Shown: positions 36,746-44,978, numbered from the stretch's first letter. The stretch is 64,000 nt of DNA from Deltaproteobacteria bacterium (GCA_020632665.1 JACKFC010000005.1:139658-203657), one strand, 5' to 3'. Notes: a model not told the origin generated them from the letters alone. Made by a program: numbers and translations.

Positions 36746-37908
36746 GGCTTGTTGACCTCGTAGATCGGGAAGTAGCTGTAGGACTTGCCGGTATTGTAGT
36801 CCTCGTGGAGCTGCATGATCTCTTCGAAGCCGTAGACGTCCATCTCGGCCACGTCTTCCGGCATCCAGCCGGTGTTCTCGGCGAACTGCACCGCGGCGCG
36901 ACCCTGCGGGTAGCGGGCGTAGTGGGTGTGGACGTGGGTGTGCCGCTCGATGCACTCGATGGCGCGGATCAGCTCGATCCGCATGCCTTCCTTCCAGCCC
37001 GCGGTGGCGACCAGGCCCTGTCGCGAGAGCGCCTTGATGGTGGCGCGGGTCACCGGCGAGCCGACGTAGTCGAGGAAGATCGAGACGCCGATGCCGTCGG
37101 TATTCTCCTGCACCGTGCGGAGGAATTTCTCCTCCGAGGCGAGGTAGCGCGCCTTGTATTCCTTGTCGCTGCGGTATTTGCCCGAGTCGTAGTCGAGATC
37201 ACTGAAGTTGCGGCGGTCGATCGCGGTCATGCCGGCGCGGCGGATCGCGCGCAGGCGTCGCGCCGACGAGCTGATCATCGCGACCCGGGCACCGGAGAAC
37301 TTGGCCAGCGTCAGCTCGGCCCAGGTCACGCCGCCGCCCCAACCCCAGACGTAGGGCGAGGGGCAATCCTCGACGCCCATCTGGATGCGCCAGCAGCCGT
37401 AGGCCTGCTGCCAGTTCGACCACGCGGTGATGTAGCGGAGCGAGAACGCCGCCCACTGCTTGAGCGAGTAGCGCGAATTCTCGGGCACCGGGATGACCTG
37501 GTACTGATGCAGCACGGTCCGCTTCGCGAGCAAACCGATGGTGCCGGGCGCGTCGTAGCCGAAGATCTTGATCGGGTAGCCCCATTTGTCCCAGACGCCG
37601 TTGCAGAAGAGGATCGCGAGATCGCCTTCCTTCACCGTCTTGACCCGCTCGCCGACCTTGAGGATCCGCACCACGCCGGCGTTGCCGAGGACGACGAAGG
37701 GCTCGCCACGCTGCCGCGCCGGGTCGACCGGCTTGCGCTCGATGGCGTGGCTCATATTGCCTTCCCAGCAACCGTAGAGGGATTCGACCAGGCAGTGCTC
37801 GTCATCGAGGGCTGGGAGCTCGATCTCTTGCTGCTTCAATTCGCCCACACCAGCACCGGGCTCGCCGGCTTCGAGGATCCATGCAGTCGTCCGCTCGGTG
37901 GTCTTCAT
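36742..37908 (-). CDS. MDR-family reductase related to crotonyl-CoA carboxylase/reductase
   Basis: A 388-residue medium-chain dehydrogenase/reductase. By eye it aligns along its length with crotonyl-CoA carboxylase/reductase (Ccr): CNGVWDKWGYPIKIFGYD, LKQWAAFSLRYITAWSNW, VWGWGGGVTWAELTLAKFSG at the NADPH site, IDRRNFSDL, and HTHVHTHYARYPQG. Ccr reduces and carboxylates crotonyl-CoA to ethylmalonyl-CoA. Of the four CO2-pocket residues described for Ccr, Asn and His appear kept (EGNMSHA, THYA), while the Phe-Glu pair reads Tyr-Asp (FGYD). It may therefore be a carboxylating relative or a plain enoyl-CoA reductase. ATG 37908 has AGGAG five bases upstream. It is first gene of a five-gene operon and an operator-like palindrome lies at 37973. 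Confidence 0.72.
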   Translation of the reverse strand: MKTTERTTAWILEAGEPGAGVGELKQQEIELPALDDEHCLVESLYGCWEGNMSHAIERKPVDPARQRGEPFVVLGNAGVVRILKVGERVKTVKEGDLAILFCNGVWDKWGYPIKIFGYDAPGTIGLLAKRTVLHQYQVIPVPENSRYSLKQWAAFSLRYITAWSNWQQAYGCWRIQMGVEDCPSPYVWGWGGGVTWAELTLAKFSGARVAMISSSARRLRAIRRAGMTAIDRRNFSDLDYDSGKYRSDKEYKARYLASEEKFLRTVQENTDGIGVSIFLDYVGSPVTRATIKALSRQGLVATAGWKEGMRIELIRAIECIERHTHVHTHYARYPQGRAAVQFAENTGWMPEDVAEMDVYGFEEIMQLHEDYNTGKSYSYFPIYEVNKP

Positions 37909-37972
37909 CGTCGCTCCTGATTGTGGTTGGCAGGACACAGGGCCCCATCGGCCGCCGCACGCTAGCGTTCGA

Positions 37973-37987
37973 TGACACAGTGCGTCA
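37973..37987. promoter_or_regulatory. palindromic operator over the ccr-like operon -35 element
   Basis: Read on the operon strand the site is TGACGCACTGTGTCA, form TGACRC-N3-GYGTCA. It is preceded by T, making TTGACG, a -35-like hexamer, with TAGCGT 18 bp further as a weak -10. It differs by a single base from the site at 15135-15149 before fadI. In both cases TTGAC begins the site in the direction of the downstream operon. It lies 64 bp before the ccr-like ATG. Confidence 0.6.
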
Positions 37988-38125
37988 ACACGCACCGCGC
38001 GGTCTGCCAACAGGGTCGGAGCGTTGCGTTGACGTCTTAACGCTTTGCAGTCCCGTTGACAGCAGACGGGCCGCGCCGGACGATCGCGCGGCGCGCCCGT
38101 GGCGCGTGTTCCCCTGGAGCCCGTG

Positions 38126-39811
38126 ATGCCCTCGACCCCGATTCGACACCCTTCTCTCGTTGCGCTGCGCGATCGCGCCGCGCACCTCTCTCCGGCCGCG
38201 CTGGCCTCCCTCGCCGCGCTGGTCATGCTCGCTGGCTGCGGCAAGAGCGAGCCTGCGCCTGCATCGGCGGCCCCGCCGACCGAGCCCACCGCCGAGGCGG
38301 CCGCTGCAGCCGAGCCGGGCGCCGAGAAGGCCGCGCCGCCGACCGAGGCGCCCGCAGAGGGGCCCTCCGGCATCCGGGTCGAGGTCGGCAAGCTGATCGC
38401 CAAGCCGGCGTCTGCGGCCGAGAAGCTGGCGTGGCCGGATGTCGGTAAGGCGCCCGACGATTTCGTCGGCCGCGTCGGGCGGTGCGAGCTGCTCCTGGCG
38501 CCCACCCCCGTCGCCGTCTCCAGCCACGAGGCCGAGGTGGCCGCCGAACAGACCAGCGAGAAGCTGGAGGACCGCCGCGCCGTCTTCTTCTGCCAGAACA
38601 GCAGCGAGGGGCTGCAGAGCACGCCGGTCGTGGTCTGGTTCCCCGAAGGCGAGAAGGGAGCGCTCCTCGACCTGGACCGTGGCTCGATCGCGGCGGTGCA
38701 GCTCGCGGGCACGCTGGCCGGTCAGCCCAGCGCGGTCTTCCGCGGGATGCTCGGCGGCGCCCGTCGCGCGGCCCCCGCCGAGGGCGGGACCGACCTGCTG
38801 AGCGCCTTGATCTGGCCCGAGAAACTGCTCGGCCAAACCATCACCTGCCGGTCGACCGGATTGGCGACGCCAGTGCGCAGCGGCGCCGACGATGCGGCGG
38901 TGCGCGAACGAATCGGTGGTGAGCTCGCCGACCGCCGCGCCCAGCTGCGCTGCGAGGACGCACGCGGCGGCTCGGTCGGTGTCGCGGCCTACCTGAAGAG
39001 GGGCAGCACTGGTGAACTGCTGCGCATCGCCAAGGGCACCGAGATCGCGCTGAAGCTGCAAGGCTTCGCGATGAACCAGCTCGTCGCGCGCTTCGAGAAG
39101 ATCACCGCGAACGCGGTCGAGATCGGCGGCGAGGCGGCGGAGCTGCGTCGCTTCCTCGTCGATCAGGCGCCGCTTCTGGGCAAACCCTTGCCGTGCCGGG
39201 TGCTGATCGCGCCGACGCCGACCCGTGGCGGGCACCTGCTGCAGACCGCGCGTGCCGCGATCCGCGGCGAACTCGCCGAGGCCCATACCTCCATCGCATG
39301 TGCGGCCGCCGACGGCAGCGTCCCGGTCCTGCTCTTCTTCGCCGCCGCTGCGGAGGAGTCGATGCTGACCATCAGTGGAGACACGGCGATCACGCTCACG
39401 CCCTGGTCGGTCGAAGGTGGCCGGATCATCGCCCGCTTCGAGTCGGTGACCAAGGGCGCGGTTGCTGCGCCTGGCGCGATGGATTGGCGACGCCTCGCGC
39501 TCGATCCGAGCCGCGCCATCGGCAAGAAGGCGCAGTGCGAGGTGCTGATCCCGCCCTTCATCGGCAGCAGCCGGAACCTGGTCAGCGAGAAGCGCACGCT
39601 CCTGGGCGATGGCGAACTCGACGACGCCGTCGCCGTCTGCGGCTGCAAGGACGCCACCGGGGCGGTCGGCGGCAGCCGGGTCGAGATCTACTTCGGCAAG
39701 GGGCAGGGCGAAGCCGCCCGCGCGCTCGCTGCCGGGCAGTCGGTTCCGGTCGAGGTCCGCGGCAGCGTCGCCGGCGCGGTCGTCACCCGCTGGGCGGGCA
39801 AGGCGCCCTAG
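38126..39811 (+). CDS. lipoprotein with four cysteine-pair repeat domains, unknown function
   Basis: A 561-residue lipoprotein (lipobox LAGC, Cys38) with an Ala/Pro/Glu linker to about residue 85. The rest is four tandem units of about 115-120 residues. Each begins with G(R/K/Q)-x3-C (Cys120, Cys241, Cys357, Cys471) and has a second Cys 34-36 residues later (156, 276, 392, 505 or 507), preceded by a hydrophobic strand, then a beta-strand with RFE or RWAG. Three units share L(I)APTP or a similar phrase after the first Cys. The regular pairing suggests one disulfide per domain outside the cytoplasm. I do not recognise the family. ATG 38126 is supported by TGGAG six bases upstream. Confidence 0.78.
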   Translation: MPSTPIRHPSLVALRDRAAHLSPAALASLAALVMLAGCGKSEPAPASAAPPTEPTAEAAAAAEPGAEKAAPPTEAPAEGPSGIRVEVGKLIAKPASAAEKLAWPDVGKAPDDFVGRVGRCELLLAPTPVAVSSHEAEVAAEQTSEKLEDRRAVFFCQNSSEGLQSTPVVVWFPEGEKGALLDLDRGSIAAVQLAGTLAGQPSAVFRGMLGGARRAAPAEGGTDLLSALIWPEKLLGQTITCRSTGLATPVRSGADDAAVRERIGGELADRRAQLRCEDARGGSVGVAAYLKRGSTGELLRIAKGTEIALKLQGFAMNQLVARFEKITANAVEIGGEAAELRRFLVDQAPLLGKPLPCRVLIAPTPTRGGHLLQTARAAIRGELAEAHTSIACAAADGSVPVLLFFAAAAEESMLTISGDTAITLTPWSVEGGRIIARFESVTKGAVAAPGAMDWRRLALDPSRAIGKKAQCEVLIPPFIGSSRNLVSEKRTLLGDGELDDAVAVCGCKDATGAVGGSRVEIYFGKGQGEAARALAAGQSVPVEVRGSVAGAVVTRWAGKAP

Positions 39812-39950
39812 GAGGGGGGAGGTTCGCGAGAACCACGCTTCTCGCGACCTGGGGGCGCCCAGCCCCCCAGAGAACAGATGACGGAGGGGGAAGGTTCGCG
39901 AGAACCACGCTTCTCGCGACCTGGGGGCGCCCAGCCCCCCAGAGAACAGA
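39811..39950. repeat. tandem pair of a 68-bp two-hairpin element
   Basis: Two copies (39811-39878 and 39883-39950) start 72 bp apart and differ by one base. Each folds into two adjacent hairpins: TCGCGAGAA with TTCTCGCGA around loop CCACGC, and CTGGGGG with CCCCCAG around an eight-base loop. Both end in AGAGAACAGA. The first copy begins on the last base of the lipoprotein stop codon. It looks like a REP/BIME-type or miniature mobile repeat and may also end transcription. No transposase is encoded. Confidence 0.85.
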
Positions 39951-39962
39951 ACAGAGACTCGG

Positions 39963-39990
39963 CCAGAACATGCGACACTGCATGTTCTGG
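39963..39990. promoter_or_regulatory. perfect 11-bp inverted repeat before the pilin-like gene
   Basis: CCAGAACATGC and GCATGTTCTGG flank the six bases GACACT. The palindrome ends 17 bp before the ATG at 40008, just ahead of the AGGAGGGG ribosome site. It could be an operator or an mRNA hairpin controlling that gene. GAAC-GTTC symmetry recalls some repressor sites but no family is assigned. Confidence 0.6.
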
Positions 39991-40007
39991 TCGCTCTAGG
40001 AGGGGCG

Positions 40008-40580
40008 ATGGCGTTCGAAGGTGGGACCGAGCCGCGTGTCGGAAGGGCGCAATTGGCGGTCGTGAGCGTGCTGCTGGTTGCTGTCGGAGCGACCGTGGCC
40101 TTCGGTTGGCCGCGCGTCCTCGACCGCGAACACGGCATCGACGCGATGACCACGCTCGGTCGCATCGCCCGCGGCGCCGCCGTCTACTACGTCAAGCCGC
40201 GCGGCGACAAAGACGGCGTCCGCATGCGCTGCCAATTCCCGCAGGGGCTGACCCGCAGCACGCCGGCGAAGAGCTGCTGCGATCCGCAGGTCAACTTGCC
40301 CGGCACGCCCTATTGCGATCCGGCCAAGACGATGTGGGACACCACCATCTGGAAGACCGTCGGCGTCGAGGTGCAGGATCCGCAGCCCTTCGTCTTCGAA
40401 TACCAGGCCAAGGGCGAGCTCGGCGAGGCGCGCTACGTCGTGCGCGCCTACGGCGATTTGGACTGCGACGGCACGATGTCGACGTTCGAGTTCGTCGGCA
40501 CCGGCGATCCCGACGCCACGCCAGAGAATTGCGTCCTGCGCACGACGCCCGTATTCCGATCGGATGCGGTCGGCGAATAG
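40008..40580 (+). CDS. pilin-like single-pass protein with Cys-rich periplasmic domain
   Basis: A 190-residue protein; ATG 40008 has AGGAGGGG at ideal distance. One N-terminal hydrophobic helix (about 15-34) is followed by TTLGRIARGAAVYYVKP, a Pro/Thr stretch, CCDPQVNLPG, PYCDP, FVFEYQAKGEL and YGDLDCDGTMSTFEFVG. The order helix, CCxP, W-x-T and GDLDCDG resembles the C-terminal domains of deltaproteobacterial type IV pilin-like proteins. A standard prepilin cleavage motif (G|FTxxE) is absent, so it may be a minor pseudopilin or a divergent descendant. It follows the duplicated hairpin element and is convergent with the TPR lipoprotein gene, with an 8-bp inverted repeat CGAATAGC bridging the two stops. 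Confidence 0.65.
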   Translation: MAFEGGTEPRVGRAQLAVVSVLLVAVGATVAFGWPRVLDREHGIDAMTTLGRIARGAAVYYVKPRGDKDGVRMRCQFPQGLTRSTPAKSCCDPQVNLPGTPYCDPAKTMWDTTIWKTVGVEVQDPQPFVFEYQAKGELGEARYVVRAYGDLDCDGTMSTFEFVGTGDPDATPENCVLRTTPVFRSDAVGE

Positions 40581-40604
40581 CGCCGGCCGTCCGCGCAAAG
40601 GTGG

Positions 40605-41489
40605 CTATTCGGCAGGCGGTTTCGCCTCGTCCGGCGTCTTGCTGCGACCGTAGACCAAGGCCAGCCGCGTCAGCGCTGCCGTCTCGGGCGTCAGCGGGCG
40701 GAAGCAGACCTCCGAGAGCACCGCCCCACCGACCGGCAACGGGTCAGGCAGGGTGAACCGGCAGCAGCGGGCCTCGCATCGCGGCGAGCCGGGGACCTGC
40801 AGCGGGATGCCTCCCATCAGCGGATTGCGGCCGTCGAAGCGGCTGGCCACCTTCGCCAGGAGCGGGAAGCCCTGCAGCGTGCGCTCTTCCGGCACGCGTC
40901 GCTCCGGGTTCGGACAATCCGGGCAGACGCGGCTGAGCGTGTAGGGCACCGCCGGGTGGGTGTAGCGCTCGAGCAGGCCGGGCTTCGGCGTGGCGAACGC
41001 CATCGCCGCCTCAGCGCCCCAGCGCTCCCAGGGCAGGCCCTTGCCCGCCACCGCGGCGACCAACGCGGCGCCGCGCTCGTGGTCACGGAGCTTGGCGAAC
41101 TCCGGATCTGCGGCGAAGACGAGTAGGCCCTCGAGGCAGGGGCCACAGCGATCCGCGGCGTCGCGCCAGGCTTCGAAGAGCTCCAGCGCGACCGAGCCCA
41201 ACCCGGCGCGGACGTAGACCCGGGCCAACCCGACGCGCGCGGCGGTCATGCTCGGATCGAGGTGGCAGGCTTCGGTGAAGGCGGCCAACGCCTCTTTCAG
41301 GTCATTGCGCTCCAGCGCGCCCCGGCCGCCCTCTTCCCGCTGCACGGCGCGACCGGCGACCGACGGCACGACGGGCTCTTCCCCGACCGCAGGAAGACTC
41401 TGCGGCCGGGGAAGGCTCGGATCCGAACGGTCCAATGGCTCGCCGCAGCCGAATAGCGCCAGACCGACGAGTAGCAGGCAGGTGCGCAC
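40605..41489 (-). CDS. TPR-containing lipoprotein, function unknown
   Basis: A 294-residue lipoprotein starting at GTG 41489, lipobox LFGC with Cys15. Residues ~50-115 contain TPR-like helices (ALERNDLKEALAAFTEACHL; ARVGLARVYVRAGLGSVALE). A central region follows with CGPC, CPDCPNP and a late cysteine cluster RCEARCCRF. It begins 8 bp after the nrdB stop on the same strand, so it may be cotranscribed with nrdAB, but nothing ties it to nucleotide metabolism. The C-terminal half matches no family I know. Confidence 0.68.
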   Translation of the reverse strand: MRTCLLLVGLALFGCGEPLDRSDPSLPRPQSLPAVGEEPVVPSVAGRAVQREEGGRGALERNDLKEALAAFTEACHLDPSMTAARVGLARVYVRAGLGSVALELFEAWRDAADRCGPCLEGLLVFAADPEFAKLRDHERGAALVAAVAGKGLPWERWGAEAAMAFATPKPGLLERYTHPAVPYTLSRVCPDCPNPERRVPEERTLQGFPLLAKVASRFDGRNPLMGGIPLQVPGSPRCEARCCRFTLPDPLPVGGAVLSEVCFRPLTPETAALTRLALVYGRSKTPDEAKPPAE

Positions 41490-41497
41490 GACGATTC

Positions 41498-42496
41498 TCA
41501 GAAGGCCTCGTCGAAGGCGACGTCACCGGTGATGCCGACCTGGTAGGCGGAGACGCGGCGCTCGAAGAAGTTGGTCAGCTCCTGCACGTCCTGCTGCTGC
41601 ATGAACGGGAAGGGGTTGCGCGCGTTGTACATCGGCTGCAGGCCGAGGTTGGCGAGGCGCTGGTCGGCGACGAACTTCAGGTAGGTGTGCATATCCTCGA
41701 GCGAGAGGCCGGGCACGCCGTCCGAGAGCAGATCTTCGGCGAATTGCAGCTCGCAGGCGACCGCGTCTTGCAGCATCTCGCGGACCCGCAGTTGCATGTC
41801 GAGGTCGAAGAGATCGGGCTCCTCCTCACGCACGGTGCGGACCACCTCGAAGGCGAAGCTCATATGGCAGGACTCGTCACGGAAGACCCAGTTGGTCCCC
41901 GCCGCCAAGCCGTTGAGCAGCCCCTTGCTGCGCAGGTAGTAGACGTAGGCGAAGGCGCCGAAGAAGAAGAGACCCTCGATGCACGCCGCGAAGCAGATCA
42001 GGTTCATCAAGAAGGCGCGCCGCTCTGCCGGGCTGCGCAGCACTTTGACGTTCTCGATCGAGTCCATCCACTTGAAGCAGAAATCCGCCTTCTTCTTGAT
42101 CGAGGGGATGTTGTGGATGGCAGCGAAGGCCGCTTCGCGCTCTTTGATATCGGGCAGGTAGACGTCGAGCAGCGTCAGGTAGAACTGAACGTGCAACGCC
42201 TCTTCGTAGAGCTGCCGGGAGAGGTACATCCGCGCCTCGGGGGCGTTGATGTGCTGGTAGAGGTTGAGCACGAGGTTGTTCGCGACGATCGAGTCGCCGG
42301 TGGCGAAGAACGCGACCAAGCGGCCCAGCATATGCCGCTCCGAGGGCAGCAGCTTGCTGTTGATGTCGTTGACGTCGGTCGAGAAGTCGACCTCGTCGAC
42401 CGTCCAGGTGTTCTTGATGGCGTCCTTGTACATCTCATAATACGCCGGGTACTTCATCGGCCGCAGCGTGAGATTCAGGCCGGGATCGAGCAGCAT
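41498..42496 (-). CDS. nrdB: ribonucleotide reductase class I beta subunit
   Basis: A 332-residue R2 protein that makes and holds the radical used to reduce ribonucleoside diphosphates. Diiron ligands are all visible: Asp68 (ATGDSIVAN), Glu99 and His102 (YEEALH), Glu174 (CIEGLFF), Glu208 and His211 (FRDESCH). The stable-radical tyrosine is Tyr106 in HVQFY, so a tyrosyl-radical subtype is indicated rather than a Phe-substituted Ic form. ATG 42496 has AGGAG eight bases upstream and lies 25 bp after nrdA. The C-terminus needed for docking is present. Confidence 0.95.
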   Translation of the reverse strand: MLLDPGLNLTLRPMKYPAYYEMYKDAIKNTWTVDEVDFSTDVNDINSKLLPSERHMLGRLVAFFATGDSIVANNLVLNLYQHINAPEARMYLSRQLYEEALHVQFYLTLLDVYLPDIKEREAAFAAIHNIPSIKKKADFCFKWMDSIENVKVLRSPAERRAFLMNLICFAACIEGLFFFGAFAYVYYLRSKGLLNGLAAGTNWVFRDESCHMSFAFEVVRTVREEEPDLFDLDMQLRVREMLQDAVACELQFAEDLLSDGVPGLSLEDMHTYLKFVADQRLANLGLQPMYNARNPFPFMQQQDVQELTNFFERRVSAYQVGITGDVAFDEAF

Positions 42497-42521
42497 CGTA
42501 GGATCTCCTTGGGATTGCAGC

Positions 42522-44978
42522 CTATTGGCAGGCTTCGCAGTACTCGGGGTTCTCGAGCGAGCAGGCGATGACCTGCGCGTCGCTGAAGGTTTTGCCACCG
42601 GTCGCCTTGGGCGAGGTCGTGGTCTGTGCGATGCGGGTCGCCGGGCGGGAGCGCAGGTAGTAGGTCGTCTTCAATCCACGCTTCCAGGCGTACATGTACA
42701 TCGACGAGACCTTGCCGATGGTCGGCGTCTCCATGAAGAGGTTCAGCGAAGCGCTCTGGTCGATGTAGGGGCCGCGGTCGGCCGCCATGTCGATCAGCTC
42801 CTTCTGCGAGAGCTCCCACGCGGTGCGGTAGAGGTGGCGCACCTTGGCCGGGATGGCGTCGATGTGCTGGATCGAGCCGTGGCTGCGCTTGATCTCGTCG
42901 CGGATCTCGTCGGTCCACAGCCCCATCGCCTGCAACTCCGCCACCAGGTAGGTGTTGATCTGCAGGAAGTCGCCCGAGAGGGTCTCGCGCTTGAAGAGGT
43001 TGCTGACCATCGGCTCGATGCACTCGTAGCAGCCGGCGATGCTGGCGATCGTCGCGGTCGGCGCGATCGCGATCAGCAGCGAGTTGCGCAGGCCGACCCG
43101 CTGGATGCGGCTCCGCAGGGCGTCCCAACGCTGCGTATCGGTCGGGGTCACCCCCCAGCTGTCGAACTGCAGCTCGCCAGTCGCCGCGCGGGTCTCGTCG
43201 AAAGCGGTGTGGGCGCCCTCGCGCTCGGCGAGGTCGCACGAAGTGGTCAGCGCCTGGAAGTAGATCTCCTCCTGGATCCGAGCGGAGACGTGGCGCGCCT
43301 CGGCCGAATCGAAGGGCAGCCGAAGCTGGAAGAAGACGTCCTGCAGGCCCATCACGCCGAGGCCGACCGGGCGCCAACGCATATTCGAGGAGCGCGCTTC
43401 CTTGGTCGGGTAGTAGTTCAGGTCGATCACGCGATCGAGGAACTTCACCGCCACCGCGACGCGGCTGCGCAGGCGGTCGTAGTCGATCTCGCCGTCTTCG
43501 GTGACGAAGCGCGAGAGGTTGACCGAACCGAGGTTGCAGACGGCCGTCTCACCCTGGTTGGTGACCTCGACGATCTCGGTGCAGAGGTTGCTGCTGTGCA
43601 CCACGCGGCCGGGCAGGGCGGTCTGGTTGCTGGTGCGGTTGCAGGCGTCCTTGAAGGTCATCCAGCCGTTGCCGGTCTGCGCCAGCGTCCGCATCATCCG
43701 GGCGTAGAGGTCGCGCGCCTTGACGGTGCGCGTCGCCAGACCTTGCTGCTCCAACTCGCGGTAGCGGGCGTCGAACGCCTCGCCCCACAGGTCGCAGAGC
43801 TCGGGCGCCACCTTCGGATCGAAGAGCGACCAATCGGCGTCCCCCTCGACCCGCTGCATGAACAGGTCCGGCACCCAGTTGGCGAGGTTGAGGTTGTGCG
43901 TGCGACGGGCCTCGTCGCCGGTATTGTCGCGCAGCTCGAGGAATTCCTCGATGTCGGCGTGCCAGGTGTCGAGGTAGACGCAGCAGGCGCCCTTGCGGCG
44001 GCCACCCTGGTTCACCGCGGCGACCGAGGAATCCAGCGTCTTCAGCCACGGCACGATGCCGTTGCTCTTGCCGTTGGTGCCGCGGATCAGCGAGCCGCGC
44101 GAGCGGACGCGCGACCAGGAGACGCCGATGCCGCCGCTGAACTTGGAGAGCCGGGCCACATCCATGTAGCGGTTGTAGATGGCGTCCAGCTCGTCCTGCG
44201 GCGAGTCCACCAAATAGCAGCTCGACATCTGCATGTGGCGGGTGCCGGCGTTGAAGAGCGTCGGACTCGAGGGCAGGTAGTCGAGCTGGCTGATCAGGTC
44301 GTACATCTCGCGCGCTTCGTCGACGGTACGCGAGAGGCCCGCCGCGACGCGCATGAAGAAGTACTGCGGCATCTCGACCACCTTGCGGGTGGTGGGGTGC
44401 TTGAGCAGGTAGCGATCGTAGACGGTCTGCAGGCCGAAGTAGCCGAAGAGGCGGCCACGGGTCGGGACCAACGCGGCGTCGAGCGCCTCGGCGTTCTCGG
44501 CGACGAAACGGGCGGTCGTGTCGGCGACGAGGCCCAGCTCGTGACCGCGGCGCACGCTGTCGCCGAAGGTGCGGATGCCCTGATCGAGGACCTCGCCGAC
44601 GATGATCTGGTCGAGCAAACGGGCGGCCGCGTAGCTCCACGCCGGGTCGACCGGGACCATGTCCGCTGCGTTCTTGATCAGCAGCTCGTCGAGGTGGTCC
44701 TTGTCGACGCCGTCATAGAGGCCGCGGAGCGTGGTGCGGACCAGCTCCTCGGCGTCGAGCTGCTCGAGGCCCTCGAGCAACACGCGCACGCGGCGCAGCA
44801 ACTCGGCGCCCTGCAACATCACCGACTCGCCACCGGCAAGGGTGACGCGAAGGTTGCGCAGGTTCGGCCGGGGCATCGGCGGGAAGACGGGCTCATCGGC
44901 CGTCGCGACCGCTGGGATCACGGGCGTCGGAGCGGGGGTGTTGGTCTGCTGCTGGGGGATCGTGAAGGTGCCGTCCAT
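42522..44978 (-). CDS. nrdA: ribonucleotide reductase class I alpha subunit
   Basis: An 818-residue R1 subunit that reduces ribonucleoside diphosphates to deoxy forms. Active-site parts are clear: the first redox Cys in MQMSSCYLVD, NLCTEIVEV with the Asn, Cys and Glu of the catalytic loop, AVCNLGSVNLS with the second redox Cys, and a C-terminal YCEAC shuttle pair. PTATIASIAGC is the typical substrate-phosphate loop. Residues 1-35 are a Pro/Thr-rich tail; residues ~36-95 look like a shortened ATP-cone, so allosteric activity control may be reduced. ATG 44978 has GGAG seven bases upstream. It is first gene of nrdAB behind a 600-bp gene-free region. Confidence 0.95.
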   Translation of the reverse strand: MDGTFTIPQQQTNTPAPTPVIPAVATADEPVFPPMPRPNLRNLRVTLAGGESVMLQGAELLRRVRVLLEGLEQLDAEELVRTTLRGLYDGVDKDHLDELLIKNAADMVPVDPAWSYAAARLLDQIIVGEVLDQGIRTFGDSVRRGHELGLVADTTARFVAENAEALDAALVPTRGRLFGYFGLQTVYDRYLLKHPTTRKVVEMPQYFFMRVAAGLSRTVDEAREMYDLISQLDYLPSSPTLFNAGTRHMQMSSCYLVDSPQDELDAIYNRYMDVARLSKFSGGIGVSWSRVRSRGSLIRGTNGKSNGIVPWLKTLDSSVAAVNQGGRRKGACCVYLDTWHADIEEFLELRDNTGDEARRTHNLNLANWVPDLFMQRVEGDADWSLFDPKVAPELCDLWGEAFDARYRELEQQGLATRTVKARDLYARMMRTLAQTGNGWMTFKDACNRTSNQTALPGRVVHSSNLCTEIVEVTNQGETAVCNLGSVNLSRFVTEDGEIDYDRLRSRVAVAVKFLDRVIDLNYYPTKEARSSNMRWRPVGLGVMGLQDVFFQLRLPFDSAEARHVSARIQEEIYFQALTTSCDLAEREGAHTAFDETRAATGELQFDSWGVTPTDTQRWDALRSRIQRVGLRNSLLIAIAPTATIASIAGCYECIEPMVSNLFKRETLSGDFLQINTYLVAELQAMGLWTDEIRDEIKRSHGSIQHIDAIPAKVRHLYRTAWELSQKELIDMAADRGPYIDQSASLNLFMETPTIGKVSSMYMYAWKRGLKTTYYLRSRPATRIAQTTTSPKATGGKTFSDAQVIACSLENPEYCEACQ

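Noticed and set aside
31436..40585. Recurrent TAG-CGCCG after stop codons (ggt, SUMF lipoprotein, pilin-like gene)
   Set aside because: Only three genes plus the ggt fragment share it; in a GC-rich genome this is within chance and no function follows.
40576..40609. Inverted repeat CGAATAGC / GCTATTCG between convergent stops as a bidirectional terminator
   Set aside because: Arms are mostly the two stop codons and their neighbouring codons, the loop is over 20 bases, and there is no T-run.
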